Positions 17,448-26,049 of a stretch of 64,000 nucleotides of DNA are shown piece after piece (the first letter of the stretch is position 1; each line of letters starts with the position of its first letter). A model generated the notes under the pieces. It did not search any database. It saw only the letters and a program-made list of their open reading frames with translations, and was not told the origin of the DNA. A program made the translations under genes and the position numbers. The stretch is from UBA6109 sp035366835 (lineage in GTDB: Bacteria > Desulfobacterota > Syntrophia > Syntrophales > UBA6109), in assembly GCA_035366835.1 (NCBI GenBank), contig DAOSIS010000016.1:1-64000 (forward strand), in the 5' to 3' direction.

Positions 17448-20240
17448 ATGGATTACAAAGACACCTTGAATCTGCCGAAAACGGATTTTCCGATGAAAGC
17501 CAACCTCGCGCAGCGGGAGCCCGAGGTCCTCCGGCGCTGGGACGAGATGAAGATCTATGAACTTACCCGTCAGACCCTCAAGGGGAACCCCCTCTATATC
17601 CTGCACGACGGTCCACCCTATGCCAACGGCAACATCCACCTGGGGCACGCCCTCAACAAGATCATCAAGGACATGGTGATCAAGTCCAGGAACATGGCCG
17701 GATTCGACAGCGTTTACGTTCCGGGCTGGGACTGCCACGGCCTTCCCATCGAGCACCAGGTCGACAAGGAGCTGGGCGAGGGGAAGGCGTCGATGTCCCA
17801 GGCGGAGAAACGCCGCTTCTGCCGCCGGTATGCGGAGAAATACGTCGACATCCAGCGCGGCCAGTTCAAGCGTCTCGGCGTCTTCGGGGAATGGGAAGAC
17901 CCCTATCTCACGATGGCCTATGCCTACGAGGCGACGACGGTCGCGGAGTTCGGGAAACTCCTCCTGAACGGCAGTGTCTACAAGGGAAAGAAGCCCGTCT
18001 ACTGGTGCGCCACCTGCCATACGGCCCTGGCCGAGGCCGAGGTGGAGTATGCCGAACATACGACGCCCTCGATCTATGTCAAGTTCCCGCTGCTCTCCGA
18101 CATCGCCAAGGTGCGTCCGAAGCTGGCAGGCGAGCCGAAGGTGAGCGTCGTGATCTGGACGACGACCCCCTGGACGATCCCCGCGAACCTGGCGATCGCC
18201 TTTCACAAAGATTTCATCTACGCCGCCGTCAAGGTGGAAGGCGAGGTCCTGATCTTCGCAAAGGAGATGCTGGACTACTGTCTCGACGCCTTCGGCTGGC
18301 GCGGGAAGCCTTACGAGATCCTGGACGAGTTTCCGGGCTCCGTCATGGAAGGGCTCAAGTGCCGTCACCCCCTCGTCGACAGGGAAATCTTGCTGATTCT
18401 GGCACCCTTCGTTACCCTGGAGGCCGGGACGGGGTGCGTCCACATCGCACCGGGCCATGGCCAGGAGGACTACGAGATCGGGATGAGGTACGGTCTGGAG
18501 AATTACGCCCCCGTCGACGATGACGGGAAATTCACGAAGGACGTCCCGGAATTCGCCGGCCAGTTCGTCTTCGATGCCAATGGCCCGGTCAGCAGGAGCC
18601 TGAAGGAAAAGGGGGCGCTTCTGGGGCTGGTCGACATCGTCCATTCCTATCCGCACTGCTGGCGCTGCAAGAGCCCCATCATCTTCCGCTCCACGGAGCA
18701 GTGGTTCATCTCCATGGAAAAGAACGACCTCCGGAAGAAAGCCCTTGCGGCGATCGCGGGTGTCCGCTGGATCCCTTCATGGGGCCGCGACCGGATCTAC
18801 GGCATGGTGGAAAACCGGCCGGACTGGTGCATCTCGCGGCAGAGGCTTTGGGGGGTTCCGATCACGATGTTCTACTGTGCCGAGTGCGGCCGGGAGCACA
18901 TGACGAAGGAGATGATGGATTTCATCGTCGATCTCGTCGGCCGTTACGGCGCCGACGTCTGGTTCGAACGGGAGCCGAAGGCCCTGATGCCTCCGGGGAC
19001 GTCCTGCCCGCACTGCGGCGGAAAGGAATTCAAGAAGGAAACGAACATCCTCGACGTCTGGTTCGACTCCGGTGTCAGCCATGCCGCCGTCCTGGAGCAG
19101 AGGTCGTCGCTCCGATCTCCCTCGGACCTCTATCTGGAGGGCAGCGACCAGCACCGCGGCTGGTTTCATTCATCGCTCCTGGAATCGGTGGGGACCCGGA
19201 ACCGCGCGCCCTACAGGGCGGTGCTGACCCACGGCTTCGTCGTGGACGGCGAAGGGAAGAAGATGTCCAAGTCCGTGGGGAACGTCATCGAACCGGAAGA
19301 AATCATCGAACGGTACGGGGCGGAAATCCTTCGCCTGTGGGTCGCCGCGGAAGACTATACGGACGACGTCCGCATCTCCGAGGAGATCCTCCAGCGGCTG
19401 GTGGAGGCCTATCGCCGGATCCGCAACACGGCCCGGTTCCTCCTGGGAAACCTTTACGATTTCGATCCCGCCGCCGCCGTCCCGTACGGGCAGACGGAGG
19501 AGTTCGACCGCTGGATCCTGCACCGGCTCCAAGAGGTCGTGAAGAAGGTCACGGAGGCCTACGAACAGTTCCAGTTCCATGTCGTCTATATGACGCTGTA
19601 CAACTTCTGCACCGTCGATCTGAGCTCGCTGTACCTGGACGTCCTCAAGGACCGCCTGTACACCTCCGCCCCGGCGTCGGTGCAGCGGCGCTCGGCGCAG
19701 ACGGCCATGCATGCCGTCCTCGACGCCATGACGCGGCTGCTGGCGCCCATTCTGACCTTCACGGCGGAAGAGATCTGGTCGGCGATGCCGGGTGGGGTGG
19801 GGAAGGCCGCAAGCGTTCACCTGGTGCCCTTCCCGAAGCTCGATCCCGAATGCTGGAATCCCGAACTGGGGGAGCGCTGGCGGTCCATGATCGCCGTGAA
19901 GGCGGAGATTGCGAAGGCCGTGGAGCTTGCCCGCAAGGGCAAGGTCATCGGGCATTCGCTCGACGCCCGCGTGGAGGTCGCGCCCCCCGAAGCGCTTCGG
20001 GAACTGCTCGCGAGCCACAGGGAAGACATGCGATCCTTGCTCATCGTCTCGCAATTCGATGTCGTCGGGAAAGACAGTCTGACGGGCGCCTACGAGAGCC
20101 TCGAGATCAAGGGCCTGCAGGTCGGCGTCGGCAAGGCGCGAGGGAACAAGTGCGGCCGCTGCTGGATCTACCATGAGTCGCTCGGCGGCGACAGCGCCCA
20201 TCCGACGCTCTGTTCCCGCTGCCTGAAGCAGATCGCCTGA
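17448..20240 (+). CDS. ileS: Isoleucyl-tRNA synthetase
   Basis: About 930 residues. Class I synthetase charging tRNA-Ile, with editing. The HIGH signature appears as PPYANGNIHLGHALNK (residues ~55-70), the CP1 editing domain spans roughly 170-400 (WTTTPWTIPANLAIAF, with the GTGCVHIAPGHGQEDY block), KMSKS as KKMSKSVGNVIEP, and a C-terminal zinc finger CGRCW...LCSRC. Start ATG 17448 with GAAAGGG 6 nt upstream; the TTG at 17433 is in frame but overlaps the ribosome site. Followed after 38 nt by lspA, a pairing common in bacteria. Confidence 0.98.
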   Translation: MDYKDTLNLPKTDFPMKANLAQREPEVLRRWDEMKIYELTRQTLKGNPLYILHDGPPYANGNIHLGHALNKIIKDMVIKSRNMAGFDSVYVPGWDCHGLPIEHQVDKELGEGKASMSQAEKRRFCRRYAEKYVDIQRGQFKRLGVFGEWEDPYLTMAYAYEATTVAEFGKLLLNGSVYKGKKPVYWCATCHTALAEAEVEYAEHTTPSIYVKFPLLSDIAKVRPKLAGEPKVSVVIWTTTPWTIPANLAIAFHKDFIYAAVKVEGEVLIFAKEMLDYCLDAFGWRGKPYEILDEFPGSVMEGLKCRHPLVDREILLILAPFVTLEAGTGCVHIAPGHGQEDYEIGMRYGLENYAPVDDDGKFTKDVPEFAGQFVFDANGPVSRSLKEKGALLGLVDIVHSYPHCWRCKSPIIFRSTEQWFISMEKNDLRKKALAAIAGVRWIPSWGRDRIYGMVENRPDWCISRQRLWGVPITMFYCAECGREHMTKEMMDFIVDLVGRYGADVWFEREPKALMPPGTSCPHCGGKEFKKETNILDVWFDSGVSHAAVLEQRSSLRSPSDLYLEGSDQHRGWFHSSLLESVGTRNRAPYRAVLTHGFVVDGEGKKMSKSVGNVIEPEEIIERYGAEILRLWVAAEDYTDDVRISEEILQRLVEAYRRIRNTARFLLGNLYDFDPAAAVPYGQTEEFDRWILHRLQEVVKKVTEAYEQFQFHVVYMTLYNFCTVDLSSLYLDVLKDRLYTSAPASVQRRSAQTAMHAVLDAMTRLLAPILTFTAEEIWSAMPGGVGKAASVHLVPFPKLDPECWNPELGERWRSMIAVKAEIAKAVELARKGKVIGHSLDARVEVAPPEALRELLASHREDMRSLLIVSQFDVVGKDSLTGAYESLEIKGLQVGVGKARGNKCGRCWIYHESLGGDSAHPTLCSRCLKQIA

Positions 20241-20278
20241 CGGCGGCGCGGGCCGGGAGCCCGAGGAAGGGCGTAGCT

Positions 20279-20791
20279 ATGGGAGCGGCGGTTTCATCGA
20301 GGAAATATTGGATCTTCCTGCTTGCGACGGCGGCGGTCGTCGCCGCCGATCAGGCCAGCAAGGCCTGGGTGCTCGGCTGGCTCGAACTGCACCAGTCGGT
20401 CCCCGTCATTGACGGCCTGTTCAACATCACCTACGTCCGGAATCCGGGATCTGCCTTTGGTTTCCTGGCAGGGGCCTCTCTCGGCTTCCGTTCCGTCTTC
20501 TATGCCGTCATCACGGCGGCGGTGGCCCTGCTCATCCTCTACTACCTGAAGAAGGAGAGGGCCGATTCGCTCGGCATGAGCCTCGCCCTGGCGTTCGTAT
20601 TTGCCGGGGCGCTGGGGAACCTGATCGACCGCATCCGCTTCGGTGAGGTGATCGATTTTCTGGACGTCTACGTCTCGTCCTTCCACTGGCCCGCCTTCAA
20701 CGTAGCGGATTCCTCGATTTCCGTGGGGGCCTGCCTGATCCTCCTGCAACTGATCCGCAGAGAAAAGAGGTCCTCCGACCCGCAGTCGTGA
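20279..20791 (+). CDS. lspA: Lipoprotein signal peptidase (signal peptidase II)
   Basis: 170 residues with four membrane helices. It cleaves prolipoproteins after lipid attachment at the inner membrane. The two catalytic aspartates are in NLIDRIRFGEVIDFLDV and FNVADSSISVG, and the NPGSAFGFL motif is present. Start ATG 20279 after GAGGAAGG. It would process the several lipoproteins seen here (6.3, 27.3 and 33.6 kb). Last gene of ileS-lspA. Confidence 0.97.
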   Translation: MGAAVSSRKYWIFLLATAAVVAADQASKAWVLGWLELHQSVPVIDGLFNITYVRNPGSAFGFLAGASLGFRSVFYAVITAAVALLILYYLKKERADSLGMSLALAFVFAGALGNLIDRIRFGEVIDFLDVYVSSFHWPAFNVADSSISVGACLILLQLIRREKRSSDPQS

Positions 20792-20876
20792 GATCCTCCG
20801 GAGAGGCCTCCCCGCGAAATGCCGGTGACCATCACCATCCCCCCGCGCCGCTGAGCCCTTCGGGTCTTCAATGGAA

Positions 20877-20904
20877 AGGGGGCGCTCCGGCCAGAGCGCC
20901 CCCT
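20877..20904. terminator. 11-bp hairpin after lspA
   Basis: AGGGGGCGCTC (20877-20887) and GAGCGCCCCCT (20894-20904) around loop CGGCCA. Very strong stem without a T-run; likely ends ileS-lspA and may also stop the converging ligase operon. Confidence 0.6.
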
Positions 20905-20935
20905 CCCGTCGTCACCAGATTTCTGCAGATCCCTT

Positions 20936-21061
20936 ATTCCGATTCCAAATCAAAGCGCTATCATCGTTGACTTCGTTGTCGGCTCCTCGACGTACGTCAC
21001 TGTACGCCTGCGTCGCCTCTTCCTCGCCGCCTTGATATCATCTTAGATTTGAAATCGGAAT
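20936..21061. repeat. MITE/REP-like element with 16-bp terminal inverted repeats
   Basis: ATTCCGATTCCAAATC (20936-20951) is matched 15 of 16 by the inverse of 21046-21061. Inside is a symmetric GACGTACGTC and near-repeats of TATCATC toward each end. It occupies the gap between converging lspA and the CoA ligase gene and its right end reaches the ligase stop codon. No coding capacity. Looks like a mobile or amplified intergenic hairpin element; only one copy is in the window. Confidence 0.5.
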
Positions 21062-22455
21062 TATCCATGGATCTTGCGCTTGTCGATCACCCGCTTCGCC
21101 TTGAACTCGGTTCTCTCCAGGGTGCCCGGCTCCTTCACTTCGACGACCGACCTCAGGCCGCGTGCCTTCAGGTCGCCTTCGAGCTTCTTCTTGATCTGCG
21201 GGACCACCGCGGCGTCGGCATCGGCAGCCCGCTCCGTCACGACCGTCATCTCGTCCAGTTCCTTCTCGCGCGTCACGACGATCCGGAATTCGTCGCCGAA
21301 TCCCTTGATGGCGCGGATCACGTCCTCGATCGCGCTTGGGTAAACGTTCTCGCCGCGGACGACGATCATATCGTCGGCGCGCCCATAGATGCCTTTGGGA
21401 AGCCGCGGGTAGGTTCTGCCGCAGGGACAGGGGGGATCGACCACCCAGCGGGTGATGTCGCCCGCCCAGAAGCGGATCATGGGCTGGGAATCCCTCTCCA
21501 GGTGGGTGTAGACCGTGGCGCCTTCCTCTCCATAGGATACGCGCTTTTTCGTCTTCGGATCCACCAGTTCCGCGTAAACGCTGTCCTGCCAGAAATGCAT
21601 GCCCTGGCGGTATTCACACTCGCAGTTCGCCATCCAGGGGGCCATTTCCGCCGTGGAGCCGGAATCGATGCAGATGCCGCCGTAGGTATCCTCGATCCGC
21701 TTCCGCGTCGCCGGGACACCGGCGCCGGGCTCCCCGGAGAAGAAGAGGATGCGGAAGTTGAAATCCTTCTTCGGATCGATCCCGCGGGCCTTTGCCTTCT
21801 CGGCCAGATAGAGACCGTAGGAAGGCGTACCGTAAAAGACGGTCGGCTTGACGTCCCGCATCCATTCGATGGACCGGTCGGACTGGCCGGCGACGCCGGC
21901 GCCGAACGGGAAGGCCGTCGCGCCGAGACGCTCTGTTCCGATCAATGCGCCCCAGCTTCCCCAGTAGAGGCTGAAGAACGATCCGATGAATACCGTGTCG
22001 TCCGGCCGCACGCCGAATCCCCACATGGCCCGGGCGTGGGCCTCTGCAATCCTCTCCATGTCGCCGCGGCTGATCGCGAAGGCCGTCGGCCTGCCGGTCG
22101 TCCCGGAAGTGCCCTGGACCCGCGCGACTTCGTTCCGGGGAACACAGAGGTAACTGCCGAAGGGAGGGTTCTCCGCCTGATCCTGGCGGATCTCCTCCTT
22201 GGTGACGAAGGGGATGTTCTCGAAATCGGCGAGCGAGCGGATGTCTTCCGGCTTCACGCCTGCCTTGTCCCACTTCTTCTTGTAGAAGGGCGACCTCTCG
22301 TACGCATACTTGAGCTGGGACTGCAGTTTCGGGAGGACGATCTTCCTGTCGCGCTCTTCGGGATCCATCGTTTCGATTGCCTCGCTCCAGTACTTCTGGC
22401 CGCTGCGCGGCAGATAGGAGCGGTCGTACCTGGGGGGCCAACCTTTGGACATCAT
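21061..22455 (-). CDS. PaaK-type acyl/aryl-CoA ligase (phenylacetate-CoA ligase family)
   Basis: 464 residues of the AMP-forming ligase superfamily, PaaK branch. Seen: the phosphate loop QGTSGTTGRPT (~residue 115), the adenine-site FSGEPGAG, the YGRADDMIVVRGENVYPSAIE hinge region split as GRADDMIV and RGENVYPS, and a C-terminal domain with the EFKAKRVIDKRK tail carrying the catalytic Lys. It activates a carboxylic acid to its CoA thioester with ATP. The stop overlaps the terminal repeat of an intergenic element. It is third in the mutase operon, 171 nt after the B12 subunit, so the inferred substrate is the acid whose CoA ester the mutase rearranges. Which acid is unknown. Confidence 0.88.
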   Translation of the reverse strand: MMSKGWPPRYDRSYLPRSGQKYWSEAIETMDPEERDRKIVLPKLQSQLKYAYERSPFYKKKWDKAGVKPEDIRSLADFENIPFVTKEEIRQDQAENPPFGSYLCVPRNEVARVQGTSGTTGRPTAFAISRGDMERIAEAHARAMWGFGVRPDDTVFIGSFFSLYWGSWGALIGTERLGATAFPFGAGVAGQSDRSIEWMRDVKPTVFYGTPSYGLYLAEKAKARGIDPKKDFNFRILFFSGEPGAGVPATRKRIEDTYGGICIDSGSTAEMAPWMANCECEYRQGMHFWQDSVYAELVDPKTKKRVSYGEEGATVYTHLERDSQPMIRFWAGDITRWVVDPPCPCGRTYPRLPKGIYGRADDMIVVRGENVYPSAIEDVIRAIKGFGDEFRIVVTREKELDEMTVVTERAADADAAVVPQIKKKLEGDLKARGLRSVVEVKEPGTLERTEFKAKRVIDKRKIHG

Positions 22456-22626
22456 CCGAACACCTCCATCAGATTTTTGGGCTTCGCTGGAGTCCCCGGG
22501 CTGCCCGGAGTTTCATCATCCCTCTCGGTACGCCCGAGGCGGGTCCGATCCGGCATCACGGTGTGCCTGCCCTTCCTGCAGGACCCTTCGCGAAGTCATG
22601 CCGTTTCTTGTCAAGCCGAGCGTCCG

Positions 22627-23034
22627 TCAATGCTTCGTCTTCTGCTCCACGAGACGGTGAATCGACGATACGATCTCGTCCCGGGTCACTCCCGGAGTGA
22701 AGACGCCGTCGAAACCGATTTCGCCGAGGCGGACGGCATCCTGAGGCGCAAAGACCCCTCCGATGACGAACACTACCTTCTCCTTGAGTCCTTCCCGCTC
22801 GGCCTCTTCGATCAGCGGCGAGCCCAGGGTCAGGTGGGCGCCTCCGAGGGAACTGACGCCGACGACATCGACGCTCTCCTGGACCGCGGCGGAAACGATC
22901 TGACGCGGCAGGGCGTTGCCGATGTAAACGACTTCCATTCCGGCGTTGCTCAGCTCCTTCGCCACCGTGATGATCCCGCGGTTATGGACATCCAGACCCA
23001 ATTTCGAAAGCAGAACCTTGATCTTGCTTTTCAT
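22627..23034 (-). CDS. Acyl-CoA mutase small (B12-binding) subunit
   Basis: 135 residues, a stand-alone cobalamin-binding domain of the methylmalonyl-CoA mutase type. The base-off B12 motif DxHxxG is DVHNRG at residues 15-20, so His 17 should replace the dimethylbenzimidazole as lower ligand; VVGVSSLGG and VFVIGGV complete the nucleotide-tail pocket. Separate small subunits occur in isobutyryl-CoA, 2-hydroxyisobutyryl-CoA and archaeal methylmalonyl-CoA mutases. It lies 38 nt after the large subunit gene. No MeaB/ArgK G-protein chaperone gene, which usually guards such enzymes, is in the operon. Confidence 0.93.
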   Translation of the reverse strand: MKSKIKVLLSKLGLDVHNRGIITVAKELSNAGMEVVYIGNALPRQIVSAAVQESVDVVGVSSLGGAHLTLGSPLIEEAEREGLKEKVVFVIGGVFAPQDAVRLGEIGFDGVFTPGVTRDEIVSSIHRLVEQKTKH

Positions 23035-23072
23035 GGGAAAACTCCGAGCCTCCTTTGATGATAAGGTGCTTT

Positions 23073-24848
23073 TTACCAGAGGGCGGGCGGTCGCCAGAGA
23101 CCGAAGGCCTCCTTGAAGACCCTGTAGAGCTCTCCCTCCGTGCAGCGCGCCCGGGCGCAGTCCACGCTGAAGGGTATGATGTTGACTTTTTTCCGGCAGG
23201 CGTCGCGAAGCGCATTGAGGGCCGCGGCGACGCGGTCGTTGTCGCGGCTGAGGCGGAGTTTGCCGAGCCGCTCGCGCTGCCGCTGCTCGACGCCTTCCGG
23301 ATAGCGGAACACGTTGATGGGCGGCGGTTCCGTTTCCGATTTGTAGATGTTGTAGGCGACGACCTTGATCCGCCCGTCCTCGATTTCCCGCTGCTGGGTC
23401 GTGAAGTAGTTGGTGATCTTCTTGTGCAGGAGACCGTTTTCAATGCAGGCGACATACCCGCCGGCCCGTTCGATTTCGTCGACTTCGTCCAGGATCCGCC
23501 GTTCGATTTCATCGGTCAGCGCCTCGACGTAGAAGGAGCCTCCGAGCGGATCCACGACATCGATGACGCCCGTTTCCTCCTGGATGATCTGCTGGGTGCG
23601 CAGTGACAGAAGGGCGGCCTCCTCGGTGGGTACGGAATAGGCTTCATCATAAGAGTCGACGTGGAGCGATTGCGCGCCGCCGAGGACGGAAGACAGGGCA
23701 TGGTATGCGGCGCGGATCACGTTGTTGAGGGGTTCCTGCTGGACAAGGGAAACCCCCGACGTCTGGACGTGGCATCTCATCCACATGGCGCGGGGATTTT
23801 TCGCGCCGAAGCGGTGCTTCATGATCTTGTACCAGAGCCGGCGGACGGCGCGAAGGCGGGCGACTTCCTCGAAAAAATCGCTGGCCGGCGACCAGAAGAA
23901 GGCCAGCCGCTCGGCGACGAGGTCGATGTCGTGCCCCCGCCGCTTCAAATCCTCCAGGGTCGCGATGCCGTTGGCGATGGCGACGGCCATTTCGGTGACT
24001 CCGGAGGTGCCGAATTCGCGCAGGTTGTAGCCATTGAGGGTGATGAAGTTCCACTGGGGCACGTTGTTGCGGATGAACTCGATATTGTCGCATTGGACGC
24101 GGAAGCAGTCGGACGGCGGCGTGTATTCGGCGCCGCTGCGGATGAGCTCCTCGAGCGTCGTATCGTTCTGGACGCTGCCGCGCAGCTTGTCCCACGGAAT
24201 GCCCCGCTCTTCGGCGAGTACAAGGTACATGGGGAAAAGGATCGCCGTGTTGGAGGGGTAGTGGGTGACGATGGAGACCGTCACCTGATCGAGGGGGATA
24301 TCCTTGAACAGCAGATCCATGTCGTCCACGGAGTCGATGCAGACGCCTGACATGCCCACCTGACCCTGGGAAAGGGGGTCGTCGGAGTCGTACATCTGGA
24401 TGGTGGGGATGTCGAAGAGAATGTTCAGCCCCGTTGCGCCGTGCTCCAACATGAACTTGATCCGGCGGTTCGTGTCCTCGGGCGAGCCGAACCCCGTAAG
24501 CTGCCTCATGGTGAATTCCCGGCCGCGGTACATGTTGGCGTGGATCCCTCTGGCGAAGGGCGCTTCTCCGGAATTGCCGATGTCCGCCAGGTAGTCGAAA
24601 TCCGGATTGGACAGAGGCGTGTAGAGCATCGCCCGGGGGATGTCGGAGCCCAGGACCGTGCGCGGTGTCTTCTCCCAGTGCTCCCGGTCCGCCGGCTTTA
24701 CACTCCTATGGAGCCACTTGTCGAACCGTGCCCGGATTTCTTCCATGGCCCGGGGACTGTAGAGGGGGGTCCTTTTCTCACCGCCAGTCTGTTCCTTGAG
24801 GATCTCCTTGGTCGTTCTCTGAGGGTTCGAGGGGGAAGGATTCATCAT
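23073..24848 (-). CDS. Acyl-CoA mutase large (catalytic) subunit, atypical active site
   Basis: About 591 residues of the TIM-barrel subunit of B12-dependent acyl-CoA mutases. Conserved: MYRGREFTMRQ, the YDSDDP block, SVQNDT, HVQTSG and LRTQQIIQEETGV. By motif alignment with methylmalonyl-CoA mutase (P. shermanii numbering), three positions differ: Tyr89 (Phe in isobutyryl-, Ile in 2-hydroxyisobutyryl-CoA mutase) is Leu117; Ala116 (Asp in 2-hydroxyisobutyryl-CoA mutase) is Leu144; His244, which touches the thioester carbonyl and is His in all these enzymes, is Asn275 (GYNLREFG). Gln and Arg of the CoA pocket remain. So it is a related mutase for another, probably bulkier, non-carboxylated substrate. 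A second ATG at 24845 is better spaced from GAGGTG. Promoter-side operators bind the facing FadR-type regulator, by inference. Confidence 0.9.
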   Translation of the reverse strand: MMNPSPSNPQRTTKEILKEQTGGEKRTPLYSPRAMEEIRARFDKWLHRSVKPADREHWEKTPRTVLGSDIPRAMLYTPLSNPDFDYLADIGNSGEAPFARGIHANMYRGREFTMRQLTGFGSPEDTNRRIKFMLEHGATGLNILFDIPTIQMYDSDDPLSQGQVGMSGVCIDSVDDMDLLFKDIPLDQVTVSIVTHYPSNTAILFPMYLVLAEERGIPWDKLRGSVQNDTTLEELIRSGAEYTPPSDCFRVQCDNIEFIRNNVPQWNFITLNGYNLREFGTSGVTEMAVAIANGIATLEDLKRRGHDIDLVAERLAFFWSPASDFFEEVARLRAVRRLWYKIMKHRFGAKNPRAMWMRCHVQTSGVSLVQQEPLNNVIRAAYHALSSVLGGAQSLHVDSYDEAYSVPTEEAALLSLRTQQIIQEETGVIDVVDPLGGSFYVEALTDEIERRILDEVDEIERAGGYVACIENGLLHKKITNYFTTQQREIEDGRIKVVAYNIYKSETEPPPINVFRYPEGVEQRQRERLGKLRLSRDNDRVAAALNALRDACRKKVNIIPFSVDCARARCTEGELYRVFKEAFGLWRPPALW

Positions 24849-24948
24849 CGCACCTCATTGGCAGATCGGTATGTTGGCCTGTGTCTCGCGTCATTCCAGG
24901 CTTTTTCTCGCAATGAAGCATGGCATTGCATATAAAAAGCGTCAATAT

Positions 24949-24961
24949 TTGGTATTACCAA
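24949..24961. promoter_or_regulatory. FadR-type operator 1
   Basis: TTGGTATTACCAA, a perfect palindrome with single central base, about 100 nt upstream of the mutase start. Fits the TGGTNNNACCA core bound by FadR-subfamily GntR regulators. Confidence 0.7.
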
Positions 24962-25051
24962 TGAAGAATACGCACTGCAAGCCGACGTGGGGCAACTGTC
25001 TGTAATGGTGTGAAATAAAGTCGATCGGCTATCACTCTGAGTATGCAAAAT

Positions 25052-25064
25052 TTGGTATGACCAT
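25052..25064. promoter_or_regulatory. FadR-type operator 2
   Basis: TTGGTATGACCAT, the same core with one end mismatch, midway in the divergent gap, 103 bp from operator 1. Confidence 0.65.
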
Positions 25065-25162
25065 ATAAGATCGCTTTTTGAAAGTCAAGACCTTTCAATT
25101 ATCGGAATTAAAATAATAAATACAAATAATTATATTCTTTTTGTTTCATTTTGGCTGTATAC

Positions 25163-25175
25163 TTGGTATAACCAA
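25163..25175. promoter_or_regulatory. FadR-type operator 3
   Basis: TTGGTATAACCAA, perfect palindrome, 111 bp from operator 2 and just upstream of the regulator's -35 box, consistent with autoregulation. Confidence 0.7.
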
Positions 25176-25183
25176 AACCATTG

Positions 25184-25212
25184 TTGACAACTCTTCTGCA
25201 TTCCATTATATC
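25184..25212 (+). promoter_or_regulatory. Sigma-70 promoter of the FadR-type gene
   Basis: TTGACA (25184-25189), 17 bp, TATATC (25207-25212), about 30 nt before the chosen ATG. The whole 24849-25241 gap is AT-rich compared with its surroundings and holds no gene. Confidence 0.6.
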
Positions 25213-25241
25213 TACGTAAAACAGGAGTGAGGAAAAGCAAA

Positions 25242-25952
25242 ATGTTCACGCCGCTTCAGTATAAGAGATTTTCCGACGGGATCGTCGAACAGATCGTCGA
25301 TTTGATCAAGGAGGGCAAACTGAACCCCGGTGACATCCTCCCCTCGGAGAGGGAGATGGCCAACCAGCTTTCGGTAAGCCGCCCCCCCTTACGTGAGGCC
25401 CTCAAGACGCTGGAGACAATGGGCTTCATCGAAGTGCAGCACCGGCGCCGGAGTGTTGTAAAATCCCTCGCGGACTCATCCCTCCGTGATCCTCTCGCCC
25501 GCGCCATTGGGGACGATGTGGCGATGGTGGTTCAGTTTCTGGAAGTGAGAAAGACCCTGGAGTCTTGGGCTGCGAGCCAAGCCTCCCAGCTTGTGACCGA
25601 TAAGGAAATCGAGCAGTTGGGGGCCCTTTACCGGGAATTGGAAAAGGATGTGGAAAAAAACGAATTGGGAGTGGAAAATGACGTCCGGTTCCACTTGACC
25701 ATCTATCAGGCGACCCACAACATGGTCCTGTCCCACATTGCCTTCACGCTTCTTTCGCTCTATCACAAGACCCAGCGGGTGACGAGGGAGGTCATGTTCG
25801 AGGGAACCATCCACAAGCAGCGCCTTCTGCAGCAGCACTACACGATTTTCGAGACGATTCGCGACCGAAACCCCGAGAAAGCCACCCAGGCAATCCTGGA
25901 CCATCTCAATTATGCCCAGGATCATTTCCTGCGACTGATCTCCGAAAAGTAG
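25242..25952 (+). CDS. GntR-family regulator, FadR subfamily
   Basis: About 236 residues. N-terminal winged helix-turn-helix (GDILPSEREMANQLSVSRPP, LREALKTLETMGFIEV) and an all-helical FCD effector domain with the Asp/His metal-type positions in DVRFHLTIYQATHN. Such proteins repress catabolic operons until a CoA ester or organic acid binds. ATG 25242 is preferred (AGGA 8 nt upstream) over the GTG at 25227, which overlaps the ribosome site. It faces the mutase/ligase operon across three matching operators, so control of that operon and of itself is strongly suggested. An M24 peptidase gene follows on the same strand. Confidence 0.92.
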   Translation: MFTPLQYKRFSDGIVEQIVDLIKEGKLNPGDILPSEREMANQLSVSRPPLREALKTLETMGFIEVQHRRRSVVKSLADSSLRDPLARAIGDDVAMVVQFLEVRKTLESWAASQASQLVTDKEIEQLGALYRELEKDVEKNELGVENDVRFHLTIYQATHNMVLSHIAFTLLSLYHKTQRVTREVMFEGTIHKQRLLQQHYTIFETIRDRNPEKATQAILDHLNYAQDHFLRLISEK

Positions 25953-26049
25953 TCCGGTCCCGGATGCGAACGCCGCTTCCCGAAGACGGTCCCGGAACGC
26001 GGCGGCATGTCGTTTCGGGGACCGCTTCTCCCGGCGCACGGAGGGAATG

